Shown: positions 17,780 through 25,021 of the stretch, piece by piece
Layout of the letters: every line of letters begins with the position of its first letter
How positions within the stretch are numbered: the stretch's first letter is position 1
Assembly (NCBI GenBank): GCA_947450025.1
Contig: CANFTW010000014.1
Span: 25,150-89,149 of the forward strand
DNA length: 64,000 nt
Source: Bacteroidota bacterium
GTDB taxonomy: Bacteria > Bacteroidota > Bacteroidia > B-17B0 > Aurantibacillaceae
Direction of reading: 5' to 3'
Notes under the pieces: model-generated
Databases searched by the model: none
Told to the model about the DNA's origin: nothing
The model's input: the letters and a program-made list of their open reading frames with translations, nothing else
Translations under genes and position numbers: made by a program

Positions 17780-18550
17780 ATGGACGAAAGATTAGTTGCC
17801 TTTGAACGATTATTGAACATCATGGATGACTTAAGAGCTAAATGCCCTTGGGATCAAAAACAAACCATGGAAACATTACGTCACTTAACGATTGAAGAAA
17901 CTTATGAATTAAGCGATGCCATTTTAAAAGGTGATAAAAACGAAATCAAAAAAGAAATTGGTGATATATTATTGCATTTAGTATTCTATTCTAAAATAGG
18001 CAGCGAGACCAATGATTTTAATATTACGGATGTGATTAATTCTTTATGCGAAAAAATGATTTTCCGTCACCCTCACATTTATGGAGATGTAAAAGTTACT
18101 GATGCGGATAATGTGATTCAAAATTGGGAAAAATTAAAGCAAAAAGAGGGAAACAAAGGTGCATTATCAGGAGTGCCTAATAGTATGCCTTCACTATTAA
18201 AAGCATTACGAATTCAGGATAAAGCAAGAGCCATTGGCTTTGATTGGGAAGATCCTAGTCAAGTATGGGAAAAAGTACAAGAAGAATTAGCAGAGTTGCA
18301 AGAAGAAGTGAACGCTAATCATCAAGAAAAATTGGAACAGGAATTTGGAGATGTGTTTTTTGCCTTGATTAATTACGCTCGTTTCCTAAAAGTTAATCCA
18401 GAAGACGCTTTAGAAAAAACAAATAAAAAATTCATTTCTCGTTTCAATTATATGGAGCAAAAAATTTTGGCTCAAGGTAAAGCTTTAGCTGATTGTTCTT
18501 TGGCCGAAATGGATTTGTTCTGGAACGAAGCCAAGAAATTTGAAAATTAA
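17780..18550 (+). CDS. mazG: Nucleoside triphosphate pyrophosphohydrolase
   Basis: Hydrolyses NTPs and dNTPs to monophosphates and pyrophosphate, removing aberrant nucleotides. The 256-residue, two-domain form carries an N-terminal MazG domain with CPWDQKQTMETLRHLTIEE and the EExxE...ExxD metal motif (KKEIGDILLHLVFYS). A second, related domain follows at the C-terminus (EELAELQEEV, EQEFGDVFFALINYARF). It starts 1 base after the kmo stop and is followed by the DUF6913 gene after 2 bases, so it must be co-transcribed with them. Confidence 0.95.
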   Translation: MDERLVAFERLLNIMDDLRAKCPWDQKQTMETLRHLTIEETYELSDAILKGDKNEIKKEIGDILLHLVFYSKIGSETNDFNITDVINSLCEKMIFRHPHIYGDVKVTDADNVIQNWEKLKQKEGNKGALSGVPNSMPSLLKALRIQDKARAIGFDWEDPSQVWEKVQEELAELQEEVNANHQEKLEQEFGDVFFALINYARFLKVNPEDALEKTNKKFISRFNYMEQKILAQGKALADCSLAEMDLFWNEAKKFEN

Positions 18551-18552
18551 AC

Positions 18553-19068
18553 ATGTCGTTATTGTATAATATATCGTCTTACTTTCTTTCTAAAAAAGAA
18601 AGTCCAAAAAGCAAAAAGCAGTTTTTGAATTGGAGTCAACTATCTAATGTGTTAGTTCTAGCTTATGACCATCAATTGATTGATTTGATTTATTTTATTA
18701 ATACTTGCCAAAAAGATCATATCAATGTTCATGTGGCTGTTATTTTTGAAGGAAAGCCTGAACAATTTCCTAAGCCAAATTTTGAGCATAGCATCTTAGA
18801 TAAAAAACAATTTAATTTTTTTGGATTTGCAAACGAACAAACTATTCAAACATTAAGTTTAAATCCGCTTGATGCTTTAATTAATTTAGGAGATGCCAAT
18901 CAAATAAAGACTTTAGCCTTAAGTAAATTAGTTCCAGCTAAATGCAAAATAAGTCATTTTCAAAACCCTATTTTTGATATTAGCATTGATGGCGATAAAA
19001 CAAATAATACCTCTCAATTTCTAGAGCAAGTAATTGTATATTTACACATGATTAAAACAAACAAATAA
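18553..19068 (+). CDS. DUF6913-type protein upstream of dapA
   Basis: Soluble 171-residue protein that I match tentatively to DUF6913, a Bacteroidota family often found just before dapA. No signal peptide or membrane segment is seen. The visible landmarks are a basic start (SKKESPKSKKQFLNW), a central beta-alpha region (NVLVLAYDHQLIDLIYFINT) and the motif DALINLGDANQIKTLALSKL. Function is unknown. It has 2- and 3-base gaps to mazG and dapA, so translation is likely coupled. A role connected with lysine or cell-wall precursor synthesis is only suggested by position. Confidence 0.8.
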   Translation: MSLLYNISSYFLSKKESPKSKKQFLNWSQLSNVLVLAYDHQLIDLIYFINTCQKDHINVHVAVIFEGKPEQFPKPNFEHSILDKKQFNFFGFANEQTIQTLSLNPLDALINLGDANQIKTLALSKLVPAKCKISHFQNPIFDISIDGDKTNNTSQFLEQVIVYLHMIKTNK

Positions 19069-19071
19069 ATA

Positions 19072-19950
19072 ATGGCTCAAGCAACAAATTTTACAGGAAC
19101 AGGTGTAGCAATTGTAACACCATTTACTACAAAAGGAGAGGTTGATTTTCCGGCATTAACAAAATTAGTAGAATATTTAATTAAGGGTAGGGTAGATTAC
19201 ATCGTGGTTTTAGGGACTACTGGTGAAACCGCTACTTTATCTAAAGAAGAAAAAAAGCAAGTCATTGCTCATATCATAAAAACTAATAAAAAACGTATTC
19301 CTTTAGTATTAGGAGTAGGAGGTAACAATACAGCCGATTTAGTAGAGCAATTAAAGAAAGATGATTTATCTGGTTTTGATGCCATTCTTTCTGTGTCACC
19401 CTATTATAATAAACCTTCTCAAGAAGGTATTTATCAGCATTATAAAGCCATTGCTAAAGCAAGTCCATTACCAATTATATTGTATAATGTGCCAGGTCGT
19501 ACCGCTTCTAATATCACTGCTGATACGACTTTGCGTTTGGCGAAAGACTTTAAAAATATTATTGCCATTAAAGAAGCTAGTGGAAACCTAGAACAATGTA
19601 TGAAAATTATTAAACACCGTCCTGATAATTTCTTAATTATTAGTGGTGATGATAATTTAACCTTGCCTTTAATTGCCAGTGGAGCAGATGGAGTGATATC
19701 TGTAGTAGCTAATGCCTATCCAAAAGATTTTAGTGATATGGTTCGTCATGCTTTGGTTCATGATTTTAAAACAGCACAAAAATTACACTACAAATTAATG
19801 GAAATTACCGAGCAATTATTTGCAGATGGAAATCCAGGTGGTGTAAAAGTTGTATTAGCTCAAAAGAAAATTACTCAACCTACTGTTCGTTTACCATTAG
19901 TAGAACCAAATGATGCTGTGAAAGCAAAGTTGAAAAAAATTGCATACTAA
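19072..19950 (+). CDS. dapA: 4-hydroxy-tetrahydrodipicolinate synthase
   Basis: Condenses pyruvate with aspartate semialdehyde, the first step towards diaminopimelate and lysine. The 292-residue TIM-barrel enzyme has the TTGE segment (49-52), the catalytic tyrosine Y139 in LYNVPGRT and the Schiff-base lysine K167 in IIAIKEASGN; later GDDNLTLPLIASGADGVISV is canonical. It is the last gene of the kmo-mazG-DUF6913-dapA run. No hairpin terminator is seen directly after the stop; a repeat-like element with a CCCTCTT/AAGAGGG hairpin begins about 25 bases on and may end the transcript. Confidence 0.97.
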   Translation: MAQATNFTGTGVAIVTPFTTKGEVDFPALTKLVEYLIKGRVDYIVVLGTTGETATLSKEEKKQVIAHIIKTNKKRIPLVLGVGGNNTADLVEQLKKDDLSGFDAILSVSPYYNKPSQEGIYQHYKAIAKASPLPIILYNVPGRTASNITADTTLRLAKDFKNIIAIKEASGNLEQCMKIIKHRPDNFLIISGDDNLTLPLIASGADGVISVVANAYPKDFSDMVRHALVHDFKTAQKLHYKLMEITEQLFADGNPGGVKVVLAQKKITQPTVRLPLVEPNDAVKAKLKKIAY

Positions 19951-19965
19951 TATTTTATTTTAACA

Positions 19966-20070
19966 TCTCCCGCCTTTCAGGAACCCTCTTCAAAGAGGGA
20001 ATGGCTAAAAATGAAATGCAAATCTATTTCTCCTTTGAAGGATGTGTCCACAGGATGGAGGATTTTGTAC
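19966..20070. repeat. Bacteroidota-type intergenic palindromic repeat
   Basis: This stretch is richer in GC than its surroundings. It has a perfect hairpin, CCCTCTT and AAGAGGG around a two-base loop, within about 19984-20000. A second unit at about 20023-20067 has a CTCCTTTGAAGG core and ends GGATGGAGGATTTT. The pattern resembles short non-coding repeats that I recall between genes in flavobacterial genomes. Its right end runs into the truncated DUF6691 reading frame. Confidence 0.55.
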
Positions 20071-20482
20071 TATTTTAAAAACAAAAGTGTTTGTGAAAGC
20101 AGAAATTGTCAGTTGGTTTCGGATACAAGAAATGTTTCGTTTCGAATCGTTGCACATGTATGGTGTTATCGGAACAGCGGTGGTAGTGGGAATGATTTCA
20201 GTTTTTATTATTAAAAAATACAAATTAAAAACCGTGGATGGGGAGAATGTAGTGCTAACACCTAAGCCCTATAATAAAGGTGTGATTATAGGCGGTTTAA
20301 TCTTCGGGCTTGGCTGGGCTATTACAGGTGCTTGTCCCGGACCATTGTTTGCGCAAATAGGTAGTGGTTACTCAGTAATTATTGTTACTTTTTTAAGTGC
20401 TGTTGCTGGTACTTGGGTGTATGGTTATTTCCAGGATAAATTGCCACACAAATATTTTTTACTCATAATTCAACATTCATAA
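20042..20482 (+). pseudogene. 5'-truncated DUF6691 / YeeE-YedE-associated membrane protein
   Basis: From about residue 15 of the open frame (base 20085 on) the product reads like a DUF6691 small membrane protein of a YeeE/YedE sulfur-compound transporter: VKAEIVSWFRIQEMFRF, HMYGVIGTAVVVGMI, GGLIFGLGWAITGACPGP and a C-terminal KLPH. Intact relatives start with about 15-18 further residues forming the first membrane helix. Here the frame instead begins in the repeat (MCPQDGGFCTILK), and the YeeE-type partner expected beside it is absent. In-frame GTG codons at 20087 and 20093 could still give a shortened protein. I read it as a remnant; a functional short form is the alternative. Confidence 0.7.
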
Positions 20483-20496
20483 ACATAACTAAAATC

Positions 20497-21411
20497 ATGG
20501 ATTTATCAATATTAAAAACAATGTGTGCTATTCATTCGCCAAGCGGAAACGAAGTAGCTATGAAAGAATTTATATTAGACTATATAAAAAAAGAATCTAA
20601 AAACTGGAAGCACAAACCAAAGGTGATTCACGGAAAAGGGTTTCAGGATAATATCATCTTGGTGTTTGGTAAACCACGCACTGCTATTTTTGCTCATACT
20701 GATAGTATTGGTTTCACCGTGCGTTATGGCAAACAATTAGTAAAAATTGGTGGCCCACGTATTGAAAAAGGTTACGAACTATTAGGAAGCGATAGCAAAG
20801 GAAAATGCGAAGCGATTTTAAATGTGGTGAAAGACAGTATGGAATATAAAGCGAAGCGCAACTTTGATACAGGTACTGAATTAGTATTTAAAGCTAATTG
20901 GAGAGAAGATAAAGATTATGTTCAATGTTGTTATATGGATAACCGCCTAGGCTGTTATAATGCTTTAAAAATAGCAGAGACATTAAAAGACGGCGTGATT
21001 GTATTTAGCACTTGGGAAGAACATGGTGGAGGAAGCGTATCGTACTTACAAAAGTATTTAGTAGATAACTATAAAATCTCTCAAGCTTTAATTTCTGATA
21101 TCTCTTGGATTTCGGATGGGGTGTTTCCTGCTAAAGGTCCAGTTATTAGTATGCGCGATAGTTTAATTCCTCGCCGAAGTTATGTTAACCGAATTATAGA
21201 TATTGCTAAAAAACATAAAGTACCATTTCAATTAGAAGTAGAAGGGTCGGGTGGAAGTGACGCAAAAGAATTGCAGATGGCAGAAAATGTTTGGGATTGG
21301 TGCTTTATCGGTGCGGCCGAACAATTTGTACATACACCCAACGAAAAAGTTCACAAAAAAGATATCGTAGGCATGATAGAATTATATAAAGCTTTGATGA
21401 AGGATCTGTAA
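20497..21411 (+). CDS. M42-type zinc aminopeptidase
   Basis: Cytoplasmic metallopeptidase of the M42 / M20-like clan, 304 residues, somewhat short for M42 (about 340-360). Metal-site landmarks appear in family order: AHTDSIGF, MDNRLGCYNALK, the catalytic pair TWEEHGGGS, SDISWISDG, GGSDAKELQ, and the final histidine in FVHTPNEKVHKKD. The start MDLSILKTMCAIHSPSGNE is canonical. Substrate specificity is unknown. It begins 14 bases after the truncated DUF6691 frame and is followed after 63 bases by the CDGSH-containing YdeI-like gene. Confidence 0.88.
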   Translation: MDLSILKTMCAIHSPSGNEVAMKEFILDYIKKESKNWKHKPKVIHGKGFQDNIILVFGKPRTAIFAHTDSIGFTVRYGKQLVKIGGPRIEKGYELLGSDSKGKCEAILNVVKDSMEYKAKRNFDTGTELVFKANWREDKDYVQCCYMDNRLGCYNALKIAETLKDGVIVFSTWEEHGGGSVSYLQKYLVDNYKISQALISDISWISDGVFPAKGPVISMRDSLIPRRSYVNRIIDIAKKHKVPFQLEVEGSGGSDAKELQMAENVWDWCFIGAAEQFVHTPNEKVHKKDIVGMIELYKALMKDL

Positions 21412-21474
21412 AAGGTTCCAGTGTTTATTTGATGTTTTTGAATAATAATTTTATTCGTCTAATCTTAAAATTAT

Positions 21475-22116
21475 ATGAATCCAGAAGTTAATTCTTTTTT
21501 TAGTGAAGCTAAAAAATGGCAACCCGAAATGCAAAAATTAAGGTCCATTATACTTGATTGTGGACTTGATGAAGTTTTAAAATGGCGATTTCCTTGCTAT
21601 ATGTATAAAAACAATAATCTTGTTTTAATCCATACCTTTAAAGAATACTGCGCGCTATTATTTTTTAAAGGAGCGTTACTTCAAGATACTGATGGTGTTT
21701 TACTTCAGCCAACAGAAAATACTCAATCTGGTAGACAAATTCGATTTACCTCTTTGAAAGAAATTAAAGAGATGGAATCAATTTTAAAAGCCTATATTTT
21801 TGAAGCAATTGAAGTTGAAAAATTAGGATTGAAAGTAGAATTAAAAAAAACGATAGAATATGTTATTCCTGATGAGTTTCAAATTCAATTAAATAAACAT
21901 AGTAAGTTAAAAAAGGCGTTTGAGTCATTAACACCGGGTAGACAAAGAGCCTATCTTCTTTATTTTTCTGCTCCAAAGCAATCAAAAACCATTGTGTCTA
22001 GAATAGAGGCCTATAAACAAAGAATTTTAAATGGTAAAGGTTTAACTGATTGTGTTTGTGGGTTATCAAAAAGAATGCCTTCTTGTGATGGGTCACATAA
22101 ATTCCTAAAGAAATAA
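21475..22116 (+). CDS. YdeI/DUF1801-like protein with C-terminal CDGSH iron-sulfur motif
   Basis: Soluble 213-residue protein. Residues 1-130 are DUF1801-like (EVLKWRFPCYMYKNNNLV, FFKGALL, GRQIRFTS). Residues 140-180 are YdeI-like (SKLKKAFESLTPGRQRAYL, SKTIVSRIEAYK). The last 25 carry CVCGLSKRMPSCDGSH. That is an exact match to the CDGSH (mitoNEET-type) 2Fe-2S signature C-x-C-x2-S-x3-P-x-C-D-G-S-H, with ligands C193, C195, C204 and H208. The first two parts resemble the 15746 protein. It is convergent with, and 7 bases from, the ferredoxin gene. A redox function is suggested by the motif but not demonstrated. Confidence 0.85.
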   Translation: MNPEVNSFFSEAKKWQPEMQKLRSIILDCGLDEVLKWRFPCYMYKNNNLVLIHTFKEYCALLFFKGALLQDTDGVLLQPTENTQSGRQIRFTSLKEIKEMESILKAYIFEAIEVEKLGLKVELKKTIEYVIPDEFQIQLNKHSKLKKAFESLTPGRQRAYLLYFSAPKQSKTIVSRIEAYKQRILNGKGLTDCVCGLSKRMPSCDGSHKFLKK

Positions 22117-22123
22117 GATAGGA

Positions 22124-22450
22124 TTAGTTTCCGTCGCCCATAATTTTAACTGTAATATTATTCATATTATCAGCTAACTTTAATTGGCAACCTAAACGAG
22201 AGGTCTCAGTAATATTAGGTAAGGTATCTAACATGGCATATTCATCATCTGAAATTTCGTGTAAATTTTCAAAACCCGATATCACACTGACATGGCAAGT
22301 CGCACAAAGTGCCATTCCTCCGCATGTTGCAAGGATATCATAATCGTTCCCTTTTAAAAATTCCATTAAACTTAATCCCATGTCGGTCGGGGCAACTAGG
22401 GTTGTAATTGTATTATCTGGATTTTGAATATTGATGTTAATATCTGTCAT
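22124..22450 (-). CDS. 2Fe-2S ferredoxin
   Basis: Small electron carrier of the plant/adrenodoxin-like 2Fe-2S fold, 108 residues. The cluster ligands are C43, C49 and C52 in ATCGGMALCATCHV and C88 in RLGCQL, the usual C-x5-C-x2-C...C spacing. The acidic stretch between them (EISDDEYAMLD) matches adrenodoxin-type ferredoxins. It lies downstream of, and on the same strand as, the ferredoxin reductase gene, but a clear terminator separates them, so it may have its own promoter; TATTTTTG at 22458-22465 (minus strand) is a weak candidate. Confidence 0.93.
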   Translation of the reverse strand: MTDININIQNPDNTITTLVAPTDMGLSLMEFLKGNDYDILATCGGMALCATCHVSVISGFENLHEISDDEYAMLDTLPNITETSRLGCQLKLADNMNNITVKIMGDGN

Positions 22451-22467
22451 AATTAAACAAAAATAAA

Positions 22468-22495
22468 AAATCCCTTTGTTTTAAAGGGATTCTTT
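22468..22495 (-). terminator. Terminator after the ferredoxin reductase gene
   Basis: On the minus strand a 9-bp stem (22469-22477 with 22483-22491) around a 5-base loop is followed by a T-rich run. It separates the ferredoxin reductase gene from the ferredoxin gene. Confidence 0.8.
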
Positions 22496-22522
22496 TTAAT
22501 AATTTTATTAATACAGTATGTT

Positions 22523-23533
22523 TTAAAACTCATTAACTCCCTGAACTGTAGTGTATTTCATAGTGTATTTAACGCCCGGGTTCATGTATTTATAGGCACT
22601 ATGACTCATTAAAGCTGCTTCGTGAAAACCACATAAAATCAATTTTAATTTATTTTTATATGTATTAATATCACCAATAGCATATACACCGTCAATATTA
22701 GTTGAATAATCATCGGTATTTACTTCAATAGCGCTCTTATCGATATTTAAACCAAAGTTTTCAATAGGACCTAATTTAGGACTTAAACCAAATAAAGGAA
22801 TTAAATGATCGGTAACAATGGTTTGTGCTTCTTGTGTTTTAGAATTAATCATCGATACTGATTCTAATTTATCAGTACCAGTTACAGATGTTAAATTCGT
22901 ATTTAATAACAAATTGATTTTGCCTTCTTCTGCTAACTTCATGACTTTATTAACACTATCAGGAGCACCTCTAAACGATTCGCTTCGGTGCACTAACGTT
23001 AATTCTGAACATACTTCGCTTAAGTAAATAGCCCAATCTAAAGCACTATCTCCACCACCAGCAATAATCATTTTTTGTCCGCGATATTTATCAGGATCTA
23101 AAATCATATAATTGATTCCTTTTCCGTTTTCAAACTGTGTTAAGCCAGCTACTTCTGGTTTACGAGGCTCAAAACAACCAAGGCCACCAGCAATTACCAC
23201 TACCTTCGCTTGAATTTCAGTACCCATATTGGTTTTTAGCAAGAAGTCTCTTTCTCCACGTTTCTCTAATGTTTCAATACGCTCACCAAAAGTATATCCT
23301 GGGTGAAAAGGCTCTGCTTGTTTTAATAAATTATCAATTAACTCTTGCGCTAAAACGCTTGGGTAACCTGGTATATCGTAAATTGGTTTCTTTGGGTATA
23401 TTTCAGATAATTGCCCACCAGCTTGTGGCAAGTAGTCAATTAAGTGACAACGCATTTTTAATAATCCTGCTTCAAAAATGGCAAATAAGCCAACTGGGCC
23501 CGCTCCTATAATCGCTAAATCGGTTGTAATCAT
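22523..23533 (-). CDS. Ferredoxin--NADP reductase, TrxR-like type
   Basis: FAD enzyme that passes electrons between NADPH and ferredoxin. The 336-residue product has the FAD motif GAGPVGLF (10-17), the YPKKPIYDIPGYP segment typical of TrxR-like FNRs, the NADPH motif AGGGDSALDWA, and the C-terminal FAD motif GVYAIGDINTY followed by the FHEAALMSHSAY tail. The redox-active CxxC of thioredoxin reductase is absent, which is what separates this family from TrxB. It is encoded just upstream of a 2Fe-2S ferredoxin, its probable partner. Confidence 0.93.
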   Translation of the reverse strand: MITTDLAIIGAGPVGLFAIFEAGLLKMRCHLIDYLPQAGGQLSEIYPKKPIYDIPGYPSVLAQELIDNLLKQAEPFHPGYTFGERIETLEKRGERDFLLKTNMGTEIQAKVVVIAGGLGCFEPRKPEVAGLTQFENGKGINYMILDPDKYRGQKMIIAGGGDSALDWAIYLSEVCSELTLVHRSESFRGAPDSVNKVMKLAEEGKINLLLNTNLTSVTGTDKLESVSMINSKTQEAQTIVTDHLIPLFGLSPKLGPIENFGLNIDKSAIEVNTDDYSTNIDGVYAIGDINTYKNKLKLILCGFHEAALMSHSAYKYMNPGVKYTMKYTTVQGVNEF

Positions 23534-23561
23534 TTCGTTATTTTAATCAAAATTTCAGGTG

Positions 23562-23569
23562 CAAAAGTA
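23562..23569 (-). promoter_or_regulatory. -7 box upstream of the ferredoxin reductase gene
   Basis: On the minus strand the bases read TACTTTTG, fitting TAnnTTTG, 28 bases before the start codon. I found no -33 element at a standard distance. Confidence 0.4.
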
Positions 23570-23602
23570 ATAAATAGAACAATATAAAACCCGAATAGTT
23601 TA

Positions 23603-24190
23603 TTATCCTTTTAATTCGGTCTGTTCTTTACAAAATGCTTGTAAATCATCAAAAAAGATGGTGAATTCTTCTTCAATTTCTAGGTAATTAGCCTCTAAAA
23701 TAGGAATAGCTAATTGCAGCTCAAACCGATTCCTGATGCGATTGCTTAAATGGGTTAAAACAGTTTCAATACCAATTAGGCTAGAGTAGTGGAACAGAAT
23801 GTTTCGTTCGGTCATGTAACCATAAAAACGCTTGGCATTTTCAGGCAAAATAGAATGATTGTTTTTTAGAATCTCATAAATCCCATCCGCATGTTGTTGC
23901 AAGGATAGGGGAGAGTATTGTTCAAAATTCTTTGCTAGGTAATGGTCATAAATAATATCCATTAACACACTACTGTACTTATCAAATTCTTTACTAAAGC
24001 GGTGTTTGCTGGTAAGATAAATAGGATGTGCATCGGTAAAGGTGTCAATTTTTCGATGTAACCGAATGCCTTCAATAATGCCATCCGTTAAACCTTCAAA
24101 TTGGTTTCCTTTAATAGAATCAGCAATAAAGTTTCCAATAATTAAATCGGTTTTTTGATAGGATAAGTAACTATGAGCTAAATAATTCAA
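23603..24190 (-). CDS. acpH: AcpH-like acyl carrier protein phosphodiesterase
   Basis: Family member of the AcpH / DUF479 phosphodiesterases, which remove 4'-phosphopantetheine from acyl carrier protein. Landmarks are NYLAHSYLS at the start, GNFIADSIKGNQ, EGIRLHRKIDTFTDAHP with clustered H and D metal ligands, and MDIIYDHYLAKNF. Family members usually start MNYLAH, so I choose the TTG at 24190, giving 195 residues. A GTG at 24220 would add 10 residues but would include one arm of a long inverted repeat. It is divergent from rsmE. Whether it acts on ACP in this organism is unproven. Confidence 0.85.
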   Translation of the reverse strand: MNYLAHSYLSYQKTDLIIGNFIADSIKGNQFEGLTDGIIEGIRLHRKIDTFTDAHPIYLTSKHRFSKEFDKYSSVLMDIIYDHYLAKNFEQYSPLSLQQHADGIYEILKNNHSILPENAKRFYGYMTERNILFHYSSLIGIETVLTHLSNRIRNRFELQLAIPILEANYLEIEEEFTIFFDDLQAFCKEQTELKG

Positions 24191-24192
24191 TG

Positions 24193-24246
24193 ATACGAAT
24201 ATACGAATCTTAGCAAACACAGCGGAGGATATTCGTATATTCGTAT
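24193..24246. promoter_or_regulatory. Perfect 16-bp inverted repeat of tandem octamers between acpH and rsmE
   Basis: The left arm (24193-24208) is two copies of ATACGAAT; the right arm (24231-24246) is two copies of ATTCGTAT, its exact complement. A 22-base spacer separates them. The element lies between the starts of divergent genes, 18 bases before rsmE. The symmetry and tandem octamers look like a binding site for a dimeric regulator; a hairpin terminator is unlikely because no T run follows. The structure is seen; the role is inference. Confidence 0.55.
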
Positions 24247-24264
24247 TCTAATTCGTTATGATAT

Positions 24265-24963
24265 ATGAATACTTTTTTCGGAATTATACAAAATAATGTC
24301 GCTATTTTAAATGAAGATGAATCTCTACATTGTGTAAAAGTATTACGCCATAAAGTAGGGGATATCATTCAGGTCATAGATGGGAATGGAACGCGAGCTA
24401 TAGGTAAAATTGAAGCGGCTCATGCTAAACAATGTGCGGTATCCTTAACTGAAAAAGAAGTGGTAACACAAACACGTAATTATAAAATTCATATTGCTAT
24501 TGCTCCAACCAAAAACATCGAACGTATTGAGTGGTTTGTAGAAAAGGCCGTTGAAGTTGGTGTTGACGAAATATCCTTTATTAAATGCAAAAATTCGGAA
24601 CGTACCGTTATAAAAGATGATCGCTTAAAAAAAGTTGCCGAAGCGGCTGTGAAACAAAGTCAGCAAGCCTTTATTCCTAAATTAAATTCCTTAGTTGATT
24701 TTAAAGAGTTTATTAAAAAAGATAACTCTGACGTGAAATTGATTGCACACTGCGAAAAAGAATCAAAGCAGCATATCAAACAATACATCACCACTAATAA
24801 AACCTTCACCATATTAATTGGCCCTGAGGGCGATTTTACAAAAGATGAAATTGCGTTGGCTTTATCATCTACTTATTTACCAGTTGCTTTAGGCGATAGC
24901 CGATTAAGAACCGAAACTGCTGGTTTATTTGCTTGCAATGCTTTGGCGGTTATTAATTCTTAA
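24265..24963 (+). CDS. rsmE: 16S rRNA (uracil(1498)-N(3))-methyltransferase
   Basis: SPOUT-fold enzyme that methylates U1498 of 16S rRNA using SAM. The 232-residue product has an N-terminal PUA-like domain (HCVKVLRHKVGDIIQVIDGNG) and the C-terminal knot domain with IGPEGDFTKDEI and the terminal LGDSRLRTETAGLFA. Length and both signature motifs are standard. It starts 18 bases after the inverted repeat and is followed after 58 bases by porX. Confidence 0.95.
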   Translation: MNTFFGIIQNNVAILNEDESLHCVKVLRHKVGDIIQVIDGNGTRAIGKIEAAHAKQCAVSLTEKEVVTQTRNYKIHIAIAPTKNIERIEWFVEKAVEVGVDEISFIKCKNSERTVIKDDRLKKVAEAAVKQSQQAFIPKLNSLVDFKEFIKKDNSDVKLIAHCEKESKQHIKQYITTNKTFTILIGPEGDFTKDEIALALSSTYLPVALGDSRLRTETAGLFACNALAVINS

Positions 24964-25021
24964 CAAACGTTAATTCACACAATAAAATTAAATACACGAC
25001 GTATCATTTAAAATACTTTTT

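Noticed and set aside
20005..20223. Minus-strand frame over the truncated DUF6691 region
   Set aside because: It reads through a palindromic repeat and the antisense of the recognisable membrane protein; no family features.
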